DNA of 64,000 nt from Arcobacter sp. F2176 (GTDB lineage: Bacteria > Campylobacterota > Campylobacteria > Campylobacterales > Arcobacteraceae), in contig NZ_PDJV01000008.1 of the NCBI RefSeq assembly GCF_004116465.1, positions 62,001 to 126,000 of the forward strand, in the 5' to 3' direction. The position numbers and the translations under genes are program-made. The notes beneath the pieces are model-generated. The model worked only from the letters and a program-made list of their open reading frames with translations, searched no databases and was not told the origin of the DNA. The stretch's first letter is position 1, and each line of letters starts with the position of its first letter. Below, in pieces: positions 8,748 through 16,655 of this stretch.

Positions 8748-10016
8748 TTATGTTCTCCTTTTTAGTATCATAATGCGGTCAACTTCAGTTGCTTTTCCTT
8801 TTTTATTTCCCCATATTTTAGTAACTTTAACTTCCCCATTTTCATTTAGGTTATCTGTAATAATATTCATTAGATTAAGTTTACAGCCACCATTTTTTTG
8901 TATCAAATTCCAAGTTTCCTGGGCAAGATTTAAAGTTTCACCTTTACCTTCATTTACATCTCCAATAACTACAAAAGCATAACCATCTTTTTTTAGTATT
9001 TCGTTCCAACTATTAAAAAGATCCTGCATGTATAGGGCATATTTTACAAGTGATAAATTGTCTGATAAGTTTTGTTTTTGGGTTTTATGGTATATACCAA
9101 CATTTTTATCTACTTTTTCTATATCTTCATCTAGAAGCCATAATCTTATCCAATTATATTTTCCATAATTAATTACTTTTAAATAAGGTGGAGAGGTTAC
9201 AATTAATTTAACACTTTCCTTCCCATATTTAGATTTTATTTTTGCAGAACTTTTAATTGCATCAGCATTAAAACAATACCCTTTAACATAGTTTTTTAAT
9301 GATTTAAAACTATTTTGTTGATCAATTGTATTTGTCGTCTCTTTTAAAATAGTTTCAACTCTATTTTTTATAAGATTAAAAACATTTTGTTTTGGTTTAG
9401 TTAGGCCATGTTTTTTTACAAAGTTTTTTATATAATTAGGAGACATACTAAAAGTATTAGGCATATCAATACTACAGTAGATAGAAGAACCATCTTTTCG
9501 TTGTTTACCGTGCATTAAACCTGTTAATATTGCTAAAATAAAGTTATCAATCTTTTTCTTTTTACTTAATTCTTTTTTTAAATATATTAGCTGAGCTAAA
9601 GTAGTTTCTTCATCGTATAAAATTTTTATGTCTTCAGAAATGTTATTAGTATCAGGTTTTATGTATCTCTTTTCAAGTTCATTAATACGCTTATGGATAT
9701 TTTTAATATTTAAAGGTAAGTTAGCCTTTGCTTTTGTTAAGCATACAGCCAATGGGTTTAAATCATTTCCAATACCAATTCTTCCCAATCTACATGCTTC
9801 AAAGATAGTTGTTCCTCTTCCTGAAAAAGGGTCAAAAACTAAATCATTTTTTTTTGAAAAGTTTTCAATAAAATAGTTTGGTAGGCTAGGTGGAAACATT
9901 GCAAGGTAAGCAGTCATTTGATGAATTTTAGAAAATGTTGAATATGAAAGTGTATTATAAGAAGATGAATTAATATTGTATTTAGAATCTCTAAAATATT
10001 CTGTCTTTATTGTCAT
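8748..10016 (-). CDS. DNA methyltransferase, TSPPY type (N4-cytosine or N6-adenine)
   Basis: The SAM-binding motif FDPFSGRGTT is at about residues 61-70 and the catalytic TSPPYL at about 274-279. The order motif I before motif IV and the DPFSGRGTT wording are typical of solitary or type II-like amino-methyltransferases. TSPPY often indicates N4-cytosine specificity, but N6-adenine cannot be excluded. A target-recognition-like stretch rich in Lys lies between the motifs. The ATG overlaps the upstream stop (TAATG), so it is translationally coupled to the DUF6471-like gene. Its likely job is marking host DNA so that the HerA-NurA pair spares it, which is inferred from context. Confidence 0.85.
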   Translation of the reverse strand: MTIKTEYFRDSKYNINSSSYNTLSYSTFSKIHQMTAYLAMFPPSLPNYFIENFSKKNDLVFDPFSGRGTTIFEACRLGRIGIGNDLNPLAVCLTKAKANLPLNIKNIHKRINELEKRYIKPDTNNISEDIKILYDEETTLAQLIYLKKELSKKKKIDNFILAILTGLMHGKQRKDGSSIYCSIDMPNTFSMSPNYIKNFVKKHGLTKPKQNVFNLIKNRVETILKETTNTIDQQNSFKSLKNYVKGYCFNADAIKSSAKIKSKYGKESVKLIVTSPPYLKVINYGKYNWIRLWLLDEDIEKVDKNVGIYHKTQKQNLSDNLSLVKYALYMQDLFNSWNEILKKDGYAFVVIGDVNEGKGETLNLAQETWNLIQKNGGCKLNLMNIITDNLNENGEVKVTKIWGNKKGKATEVDRIMILKRRT

Positions 10017-10243
10017 TAGGGTCTTTCAAACTTTATTTTTTGTACATCAATTGCAAGTAAACACTGAATAAAAAAGACACTACTAAAAGTTCCTCTATTA
10101 ATTTTAGTATTTATTGATTCTGGAGTTTCTAAAACTCCTAAGTTTTTTAATTTAATAGAAAGTTGTTCATAAGTTATATTTTTCTTTTTTATTTCTGCTT
10201 TCAATAAAGATTTAATATAATTCGACCATTTTTTATCTATCAT
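10016..10243 (-). CDS. DUF6471-like small DNA-binding protein
   Basis: This 75-residue protein starts with W-x-x-Y-I-K-x-L-L-K and contains an ITYEQLSIKLKNLG segment followed by a conserved-looking INRGTFSSVFFIQCLLAI. It matches my recollection of the DUF6471 family, small helix-turn-helix-like proteins often found beside DNA methyltransferases. It is the first gene of the defence operon and ends in a TAATG overlap with the methylase. It could be the operon repressor or a controller protein; the palindrome upstream fits that idea. The function is not established. Confidence 0.65.
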   Translation of the reverse strand: MIDKKWSNYIKSLLKAEIKKKNITYEQLSIKLKNLGVLETPESINTKINRGTFSSVFFIQCLLAIDVQKIKFERP

Positions 10244-10361
10244 TAAAACCTAACTAATAAACTTTCTTTAATTACTATAATATACCATAAACTAAATAAA
10301 AAACATTGAAAGAAAAATACAACATAAGTGATATAAATATAACACATATGTTATATTTTTC
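10244..10361 (-). promoter_or_regulatory. Promoter/operator region of the defence operon, possibly also terminator of the upstream gene
   Basis: On the minus strand, an extended -10 (TGGTATATT, boxes at 10279-10284) lies 36 nt before the DUF6471-like ATG. Further upstream is a perfect interrupted palindrome, ATATAACA-CATA-TGTTATAT on the plus strand (10337-10356). A larger inverted repeat, 10312-10326 with 10347-10361, is 14/15 complementary and surrounds its left part. The large repeat ends in a T-rich tail on the minus strand, so it could terminate the exonuclease transcript. The small palindrome looks more like a dimeric repressor site. Confidence 0.5.
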
Positions 10362-11147
10362 TTAAATTACTAATTCTATCCCAATTGGACAATGATCCGA
10401 ACCTATTACTTCATCAAGAATAAAAGCATTCTTTAAATTGTTTTTTAAATCTTTTGAAATAAAAATATAATCAATTCTCCAGCCTTCATTTTTTAATCTT
10501 CCATTAGAACGATAGGACCACCATGTATATGCTTCTTTTTTTTCTCCATGTATAAATCTGTATGTATCAAGATAGTTTTTTTTAAGAAATTTATCTAGAC
10601 ACAATCTTTCTGTATCTGAAAATCCTGATTTTGAATGTATTTTTGTTTTTTTTAAATCTATATTTTTATGAGCAGTATTAAAATCACCACATATGATAAT
10701 AGATTTTCCTTCTTTTCTTAATCTTTCACTGTATCTATAAAATTTATTCAAAAAATTGATTTTATATTTTAGTCTTTTTTCTGATGATTTTCCATTTGGA
10801 ATATAAACATTAAAAATAACAATATTTTTATGATGGTGTTCAATAATTCTACCTTCACTTTTTATATCCACTTCTTCAGTAAAACTTTCGCTTTCCAAAT
10901 TTAAGTCTGTATAGGTCAAGGTTCCAGACATTCCTTTTACATTTCCACAGTTAATGGCAATATTTTTATAAACTTTGTTAAAGGTATTTGGGATGTCTTT
11001 TTCTTGAGTTCTAATTTCTTGTAAGCATAAAATTGTTGGTTTAAATGTATCAACCCAAAGTAAAGCTTTTTTATTAGAAATAGCTTTTATTCCATTTACA
11101 TTCCACGAAAAGATTGTTATTGTTTTAGTATTCAAAATTTTATCCAA
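10362..11147 (-). CDS. Exonuclease III / AP endonuclease family protein
   Basis: Members of this family cut DNA at abasic sites and degrade duplex DNA 3'-5'. Seen in order: FSWNVNGIKA, the metal ligand in LQEIR, a YIPNG segment, catalytic GDFNTAHK, GWRIDYIF, and the terminal GSDHCPI. All key residues are present. The 261-residue length is normal. The likely start is TTG at 11147, with another TTG four codons later; there is no clear ribosome-binding site. It lies on the same strand as, and just upstream of, the defence operon, but is separated from it by a promoter region. It may be cargo or chromosomal. Confidence 0.9.
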   Translation of the reverse strand: MDKILNTKTITIFSWNVNGIKAISNKKALLWVDTFKPTILCLQEIRTQEKDIPNTFNKVYKNIAINCGNVKGMSGTLTYTDLNLESESFTEEVDIKSEGRIIEHHHKNIVIFNVYIPNGKSSEKRLKYKINFLNKFYRYSERLRKEGKSIIICGDFNTAHKNIDLKKTKIHSKSGFSDTERLCLDKFLKKNYLDTYRFIHGEKKEAYTWWSYRSNGRLKNEGWRIDYIFISKDLKNNLKNAFILDEVIGSDHCPIGIELVI

Positions 11148-11270
11148 TATAAGAAAATATCTAATTATATAAAGTTTAAGTTTTATTATACAATATTAAA
11201 TAAATTAGCATTAATTCCAATTTATTTTTAAAGTATAAAAGTATTTATAAAGGTAAGAACTATTTTATTA

Positions 11271-12203
11271 TTATTTTTTTATTATTAAATTAGTAATATA
11301 AGCTTCTGTTACTTTTCCTTTATTCTTCACAACAGTAACTTCTAATTTTCTTGCCTTATTATTATCTGCATCCTCAAATAGTTTAATATTATTTTCTGGT
11401 AATAATTTTGAAGTTGCCCAAAAAGTTTTTGGTTTCATTTCTTTATTGTGACTTTCTATTTTAATATTCCATCCATAGGTTTCTTTTGTAAAACCTTTAA
11501 TATTGAAACTTTCATTATATTTTGTGATAGTATCTTTTTCTTCTTCATCATAAGCAAATTTTTCAGCATCAGTTTCATTGTATAATTCTTTTTTTGTTTC
11601 ATCTGTTTGTATCTCTAATTCCTCATTTGTAGATAACATTTCAATAGCTGTTTTTATAGGTCTATTCTTTCTCACTTCAAGTTTTTTATTTTCTTTTAAA
11701 ATATCTATTGCATTGGAAGCAATTTCAAAAGCATCTGATTTATTTTTACTGTCTAAATAAATTTTTAATGTTTCTTTTTGAGTATCTAAATAATTTTGCC
11801 AAGAACTTGAAGAAAAGTATGCTAATATAGCAATTATTAGGGTTATTGAAATTTGTTTTCCAGTCATTTTATTAATTTGCTCCCATATTTCTTTTGGTAG
11901 ATCATTAAGAAAGTCTAATTGAATACTACCATCTTCAACTTTGAAAAATATTTCAGTTTCTCTTGCTTTTGATTTGCCAATAGTAGTTACTAAAAATTCT
12001 CTATAATCTTTTTTAAATGTAACTAACAAATCTGCAAAGTCTGCAGAAATATAACCATTATTAACTTTAAACTTTTCACCTTTAAATCTTAAGTTAAATG
12101 CAATAGGTTTTACTTCTTTAATTTCTATTTCTTTATCTTCTATTATAGCTAAAAGTAATTTTTCGAGGTCTTGCTTAGATTCAATGTTTATTAGTTCTTT
12201 CAT
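11271..12203 (-). CDS. Hypothetical protein with one central membrane helix
   Basis: I do not recognise the family. The 310-residue protein has a mixed alpha/beta N-terminal domain (1-135), then one hydrophobic helix with the core ISITLIIAILAYF at about 137-151. An acidic, Lys/Glu-rich linker follows, and then a C-terminal beta-rich domain (about 235-310). There is no signal peptide. It could be a membrane-anchored sensor or effector. It lies 55 bp downstream of the TnsE-like gene on the same strand, so the two may be co-transcribed. The 123 bp downstream is AT-rich with no obvious terminator. Confidence 0.6.
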   Translation of the reverse strand: MKELINIESKQDLEKLLLAIIEDKEIEIKEVKPIAFNLRFKGEKFKVNNGYISADFADLLVTFKKDYREFLVTTIGKSKARETEIFFKVEDGSIQLDFLNDLPKEIWEQINKMTGKQISITLIIAILAYFSSSSWQNYLDTQKETLKIYLDSKNKSDAFEIASNAIDILKENKKLEVRKNRPIKTAIEMLSTNEELEIQTDETKKELYNETDAEKFAYDEEEKDTITKYNESFNIKGFTKETYGWNIKIESHNKEMKPKTFWATSKLLPENNIKLFEDADNNKARKLEVTVVKNKGKVTEAYITNLIIKK

Positions 12204-12258
12204 ACTTGTCCTTATTTTATATATTATTATTGTAAAATAATTCTTAAAACATTCTAAG

Positions 12259-13953
12259 TTAATGCCAATTAATTATATTTAGTAATCTTAATAACCATCT
12301 CTCCAGAACCTCTTCATGCTCATTTTCATCATTGATTTGAGCATGCCGATGAGTATTAAACTTTAGTGTATTTAAATCATTATAAGTATCTTTTATTTCT
12401 TGTAAAACCTTTTGTTCAGAATATCTCATCTCAAGAGCTTCAGTAATTGCATCTTCAAATATTTCATTTTTTGAAGCAATAACCCAAGTTGCAAAGTCAT
12501 TATGTTCTGACTCTACTTCAATTAAAACTATTTTTATGTCATTGTATTCAAAAGCACAAGTAACATATTGTTTTATTCTGTTATGGATAGAACATTGACT
12601 TGTTAGTTCATCACTTTTTGTATAGCTAACAGGTACATTCTTTGGTATGTCATTATATATAAATTCACTAACAAGATTAGAGTTTTCAATAAATTCAATA
12701 CTTTCTAAAAAGATATCAAAAGTAGGAGGTTTAGAAACTTCATTTTTATTATCATTATCTGTTTCTAATCTTGATTGTTGTGCTGTTTCATCACCAGAGT
12801 TTTCTCCTTTTGAAAAACTTACTGATACTTCACCTTTTTTTTCTTTGTCAGTTACTATAGGTACATTTGGGTTCTCTTCTTCAAGTGAGCCATATGTAAT
12901 ATCTTTATTTATTAATGATAGGTTTTGAGTATTTTCAATTTCTCTAATTTTGTTTGTACCATAAATCAAAGAAGGTGTATCAGTATTAACAGTTTTCTTT
13001 CTTTTTTTAGGTTTTCTACCTTTTATATGCAATCCCTCTTCATCATTTGGATCAATCTTCCTATCTTTTTTCTTTTTCTTTAAAATAGTAAGCTTTTCAA
13101 AATCTAAGGTTGAATCATCATTTTGTATTTCATTTACAAGATAAGTTTTTTTATTGCTAGAACTATCTTCTATTTCAATGTATCGTATTTTGATATTAAA
13201 AATTTCTCTTGTCGGGAATAAGGCTTTTATAGGGATTAAAACCGTAGGCTTTTTATCCATATCATTTTTAGTTTTAAATGCTGAAATATATCTTGAAAAA
13301 TCTACGAAACCTTTTTGTGCAATTTCATCTGTCAAAAATCTATATATAAATGGTCCATCAAGTTTAGAAGCATGTGACTCTAATACTAAGATAGCATCTG
13401 TCTTATCGCCTAGATTTGAATTTACACTATCATATAAAATAAATGGATTTCCTTTATACAAAGACTCTTTCATAGAAGAAGATTTAAAATAGTAATAAAG
13501 TGCTATAACATATGAAGGAATAATATATTTAGCATCTTCATTTTCATGTACATAGCAAAAGTTCCCTCCGTATTTAAAGGCATTAAAATCATTATTACCT
13601 AAAATATATTTGATACTATTTTTTGAAAGTACTTTATAAATAGGTTGTTGTTCTTTCATTTGTAAAGTATCAATTTCAAGATAATCTTCAAACTCATTTA
13701 AATCTTTATTAACGAGTTTACCTTCTTTATAAGTATTTCCTAGTTTAAATTTATATCTTAAAAGTTCTGGGGTGATTTCAACTGTTTCTAGATAGTTAGT
13801 CTTTATGTTTTGGAACTGTACTAAAAAGTTGTGGCTATTTTTATTATTGTGGTTATATTTTAATCCAAGAATAGCATTTAATTTAAAACTAGAATATTGA
13901 CCTTTTTCAGTTTGCATAAAATCAAGGGTCAAATTTCTAGTTGAAGTAGGCAT
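12259..13953 (-). CDS. 564-residue protein with a TnsE-like layout
   Basis: By eye, several stretches line up in order with Tn7 TnsE. One is an IPSYVIALYYYFKSSS helix (TnsE has an IPQLELARSLF-type helix). Another is an IEIEDSSSNKKTYLVNEI strand pair (TnsE has a VKGRSS...YLVEEI-type strand). A Lys-rich then Ser/Glu-rich linker follows (about 290-400), then a C-terminal domain with VLIEVES (TnsE: VLLEVDAS) and a final LERWLLRLL helix. TnsE is 538 residues and directs insertion into replicating DNA. The similarity is weak and remembered, not computed. Against it, the small TniB/TniQ type of element usually lacks TnsE, and the gene is far from tniABQ. It starts 31 bp from the mnmG stop. Confidence 0.45.
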   Translation of the reverse strand: MPTSTRNLTLDFMQTEKGQYSSFKLNAILGLKYNHNNKNSHNFLVQFQNIKTNYLETVEITPELLRYKFKLGNTYKEGKLVNKDLNEFEDYLEIDTLQMKEQQPIYKVLSKNSIKYILGNNDFNAFKYGGNFCYVHENEDAKYIIPSYVIALYYYFKSSSMKESLYKGNPFILYDSVNSNLGDKTDAILVLESHASKLDGPFIYRFLTDEIAQKGFVDFSRYISAFKTKNDMDKKPTVLIPIKALFPTREIFNIKIRYIEIEDSSSNKKTYLVNEIQNDDSTLDFEKLTILKKKKKDRKIDPNDEEGLHIKGRKPKKRKKTVNTDTPSLIYGTNKIREIENTQNLSLINKDITYGSLEEENPNVPIVTDKEKKGEVSVSFSKGENSGDETAQQSRLETDNDNKNEVSKPPTFDIFLESIEFIENSNLVSEFIYNDIPKNVPVSYTKSDELTSQCSIHNRIKQYVTCAFEYNDIKIVLIEVESEHNDFATWVIASKNEIFEDAITEALEMRYSEQKVLQEIKDTYNDLNTLKFNTHRHAQINDENEHEEVLERWLLRLLNIINWH

Positions 13954-13984
13954 TAAATTATCACTAACTAATGTATATTATCAT

Positions 13985-15865
13985 TTACTTTTGTATCTTA
14001 CATTGTAAATTTATATACAAATGAATAACATCAACTGCAGCTGGTGTTATTCCTGAAATTTCTCCTGCATTGAAAAGAGTTGGTGGTCTAAACTTTTCTA
14101 GCTTTTCGATTGCTTCATTTGAAAGTCCAGGGATTTCTTTATAATCAAAATTTTCTGGTATTTTTAATTGAATCATTTTTTTCATTTTTTCTATTTGTTT
14201 TTGTTGTTTTTCAACATATCTATAATATTTCGCTTCAATTATTATTTGCTCTTTTATATAGTTATCTAGCTCTTTAAATTGAGGGCAAAGTTCATCAAAG
14301 TTTTCTGTTGTAACACCATTTCTTCCAACTATATCAAGTAATAAAACTCTATCTTTGATTTTATCTTGTCCAAGTTTTTCTAGAAGTTCTAGATTCTCTT
14401 TTTTTGAAGTAAACCACTCTTCTTTCATAAAATCAATTGCTCCTTTTATACATTTTTCTTTGTATTGTACTTTTTGGATTGTTTCATCACTTATAAGTCC
14501 AATTTTATGACCGTACTCACTAAGTCTTATATCTGCTCCTTCTTCTCTTAGAAGTAGTCTATATTCTGCTCGACTTGTAAACATTCTATATGGTTCAGCT
14601 GTTCCTTTTGTAACTAAATCGTCAATCAAAACACCAATGTATGCTTCATCTCTTCTTAGGATTAAAGGCTCTTTATTATCAATTGCAAGTGAAGCATTGA
14701 TACCAGCCATTAGTCCTTGAGAAGCTGCTTCTTCATATCCTGTAGTAGCATTAATTTGCCCAGCATGATATAGGTTTTTTACTTTTTTAGTTTCAAGGGT
14801 ATGTTTTAGTTCTGTTGGGTCAACATAATCATACTCTATGGCATATCCATATCTCACAATTTTGGCATTTTCTAAACCAGCTATTGAGTGTATCATCTCT
14901 TTTTGAACATCAATTGGCATAGAAGTACTTAATCCATTGATATAATATTCTGTTGCCATTGCAGTTTGAGGCTCTAAAAACAGTTGATGTCTATCTCTCT
15001 CAGAAAATCTATTTACCTTATCTTCAATACTTGGACAGTATCTAGGTCCACTTCCTTTGATTTGTCCAGTAAATAGAGGTGCTCTGTGGAAATTACTGCT
15101 TATTTTCCCATGTGTTCCCAAGTTTGTATATGTGATATAACAAGGGTGTTGTTTTGGGTTAAAAGTTGACTTATCTGTTCTAAATGAGAAAGGAGTTGGT
15201 TTTTCATCTCCTCCATGCTCTTCCATTTTTGAAAAGTCTATTGATTTTGCATCAATTCTTGCAGGTGTTCCTGTTTTTAATCTTCCAACATTTAGTCCAA
15301 ACTCTTTTAGCTGTGTTGATAAAGTAGAAGAGGGTAATTCCCACGCTCTTCCCGCATCATAAGTTGAAGTTCCTATGTGAATAAGACCTTTCATAAATGT
15401 TCCCGTTGTAAGGATTACTTTTTTTGATTCGAACTCTTCACCAAGTTTTGTTTTTACACCACAAACCTCAAGACCATTTTCATCTTTTGTTAAAAGTGAA
15501 CTTACTTCATCTTGATAGATTTCTAGATTTTCTGTATTGTGACATACTTTTCTCATGTATGTTCTATATCTATCCATATCAATTTGTGCACGACTTCCTT
15601 GAACTGCTGCACCTTTAGAAGCGTTTAATATTCTAAATTGAATACCTGCACTATCTGTACAAAGTCCCATCTCTCCACCAAGGGCATCTAATTCTCTTAC
15701 TAAATGTCCTTTTGCCAATCCACCAATAGCGGGGTTACAACTTGCTGCTCCGATTTGTTCAACTAGCATAGTTACAAGAAGAGTTTTTTTACCCATTCTT
15801 GCACTTGCCAATGAGGCTTCAATTCCAGCATGTCCTCCACCGACTACGATTACATCATATTTCAT
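13985..15865 (-). CDS. mnmG: tRNA uridine-5-carboxymethylaminomethyl modification enzyme, FAD subunit
   Basis: MnmG (GidA) works with MnmE to make the cmnm5/nm5 modification at U34 of several tRNAs. The Rossmann FAD motif [11 protein letters not shown] is at the N-terminus, with the signatures [18 protein letters not shown] and [14 protein letters not shown] further on. The C-terminal helical domain is complete. I place the start at ATG 15865, with GGAG just upstream and [11 protein letters not shown] following, rather than at a TTG seven codons earlier (15886). It is 626 residues long, normal for the family. It is divergent from ribE. Accessory DNA begins directly after its stop. Confidence 0.97.
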   Translation of the reverse strand: MKYDVIVVGGGHAGIEASLASARMGKKTLLVTMLVEQIGAASCNPAIGGLAKGHLVRELDALGGEMGLCTDSAGIQFRILNASKGAAVQGSRAQIDMDRYRTYMRKVCHNTENLEIYQDEVSSLLTKDENGLEVCGVKTKLGEEFESKKVILTTGTFMKGLIHIGTSTYDAGRAWELPSSTLSTQLKEFGLNVGRLKTGTPARIDAKSIDFSKMEEHGGDEKPTPFSFRTDKSTFNPKQHPCYITYTNLGTHGKISSNFHRAPLFTGQIKGSGPRYCPSIEDKVNRFSERDRHQLFLEPQTAMATEYYINGLSTSMPIDVQKEMIHSIAGLENAKIVRYGYAIEYDYVDPTELKHTLETKKVKNLYHAGQINATTGYEEAASQGLMAGINASLAIDNKEPLILRRDEAYIGVLIDDLVTKGTAEPYRMFTSRAEYRLLLREEGADIRLSEYGHKIGLISDETIQKVQYKEKCIKGAIDFMKEEWFTSKKENLELLEKLGQDKIKDRVLLLDIVGRNGVTTENFDELCPQFKELDNYIKEQIIIEAKYYRYVEKQQKQIEKMKKMIQLKIPENFDYKEIPGLSNEAIEKLEKFRPPTLFNAGEISGITPAAVDVIHLYINLQCKIQK

Positions 15866-16037
15866 TTTATCTCCATAAGTATACAATTGTCTAATGTATC
15901 TTTATCTTTTTTTGTTTATATTGAAAAGTGTTTGAAAGTTAGGTTAAAAAATTAGAATAGTTTAAAATTAGCTTCTCAATAAGTTTTCGGTATTATACCA
16001 AATATTTCAAGATTTACAGCAATTTTAAAGGAAAAAC

Positions 16038-16655
16038 ATGTTCACAGGACTAATAAGAGAGATGGCTGAGGTGCTAAGTTTCAAATCAAATGTACTTACA
16101 CTAAAAGCAAAATATGAACCAAAGATTGGAGACTCTATCTCAATAAATGGAGCATGTTTGACAGTTGTTAGAGTTTCAAGTGGGACATTTAGTGTAGAAC
16201 TTTCTCCTGAATCTCAAAAAATATTAGCTATGGAAAACTATAAAGGTAAGGTTCACATGGAGCCTGCTATGATGATGGGTGATAGATTTGAAGGACATAT
16301 TGTACAAGGTCATGTGGATTGTCTAGGAACTGTAAAATCAATAAAAAAAAATGGAAATTCTACTGATTTTATAATCTCTCTACCTAAAGAGTATTCAAAA
16401 TATATTATTCCAAAGGGAAGTGTTAGTATTGATGGGGTTTCTTTAACTGTTAATGAAGTGATGGAAGACTCTTTTAGGCTTACAATTATTCCCCATACTG
16501 TTGAAAATACTCTGTTTAAAACTTATAAAATAGGCTCAAAAGTAAATTTAGAAACAGATATGTTTGCAAGATATATTTACAATATGTTTAAAAAAGATAA
16601 AAAAAGTGATGACTTAACCTGGGGGCAAGTTGATAAGATGATGGCATCATATTAA
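16038..16655 (+). CDS. ribE: Riboflavin synthase alpha chain
   Basis: This enzyme dismutates two 6,7-dimethyl-8-ribityllumazine molecules to riboflavin and the pyrimidinedione. The N-terminus MFTGLIRE is the hallmark. The two lumazine-binding repeats each carry an SINGACLTV or SIDGVSLTV motif, and GHIVQGHVD joins them. The length of 205 residues is normal. AAAGGA precedes the ATG. A -10-like TATTAT lies at 15991-15996 in the intergenic region shared with mnmG. Its 3' end overlaps that of the convergent sensor kinase by 9 bp. Confidence 0.96.
   Translation: MFTGLIREMAEVLSFKSNVLTLKAKYEPKIGDSISINGACLTVVRVSSGTFSVELSPESQKILAMENYKGKVHMEPAMMMGDRFEGHIVQGHVDCLGTVKSIKKNGNSTDFIISLPKEYSKYIIPKGSVSIDGVSLTVNEVMEDSFRLTIIPHTVENTLFKTYKIGSKVNLETDMFARYIYNMFKKDKKSDDLTWGQVDKMMASY

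Larger units (their letters stand above)
1..13953. mobile_element. Tn7/Tn5053-like transposon with defence cargo (left end outside window, right boundary uncertain)
   Basis: The left part holds consecutive tnsB/tniA (tail), tniB/tnsC and tniQ genes, the transposition core of Tn7-like and Tn5053-like elements. In this superfamily such genes sit at one end and cargo fills the rest, so the converging minus-strand genes are probably cargo. The far end was not located. Plausible places are 10244-10361, 11148-11270, 12204-12258, or the 31 bp between the 564-residue gene and mnmG. I found no convincing terminal inverted repeat or target duplication. The limit at 13953 is chosen because the last gene before mnmG looks TnsE-like, which is an inference. 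Confidence 0.55.

Noticed and set aside
2367-10243. BREX or DISARM system
   Set aside because: No PglZ, BrxC, DUF1998, PLD or DISARM helicase gene is present. Only the general methylase-plus-ATPase theme is shared.
11203-12272. Near-identical 12-mers (TTAATTCCAATT near 11214 and TTAATGCCAATT near 12260) as transposase binding sites
   Set aside because: There are only two copies, both AT-rich, with one inside a coding sequence. Chance is likely at this base composition.
1-13984. CRISPR-associated transposon
   Set aside because: A short TniB and TniQ are seen, but no cas gene, repeat array or guide-like repeats appear anywhere in the window.
13990-14021. Nested inverted repeat (TTTGTAT/ATACAAA with TTACA/TGTAA inside) at the end of mnmG as transposon end
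   Set aside because: It lies inside the mnmG coding region, which keeps a normal C-terminus, and the arms are only 5-7 bp. It may help termination, but nothing marks it as a transposon end.
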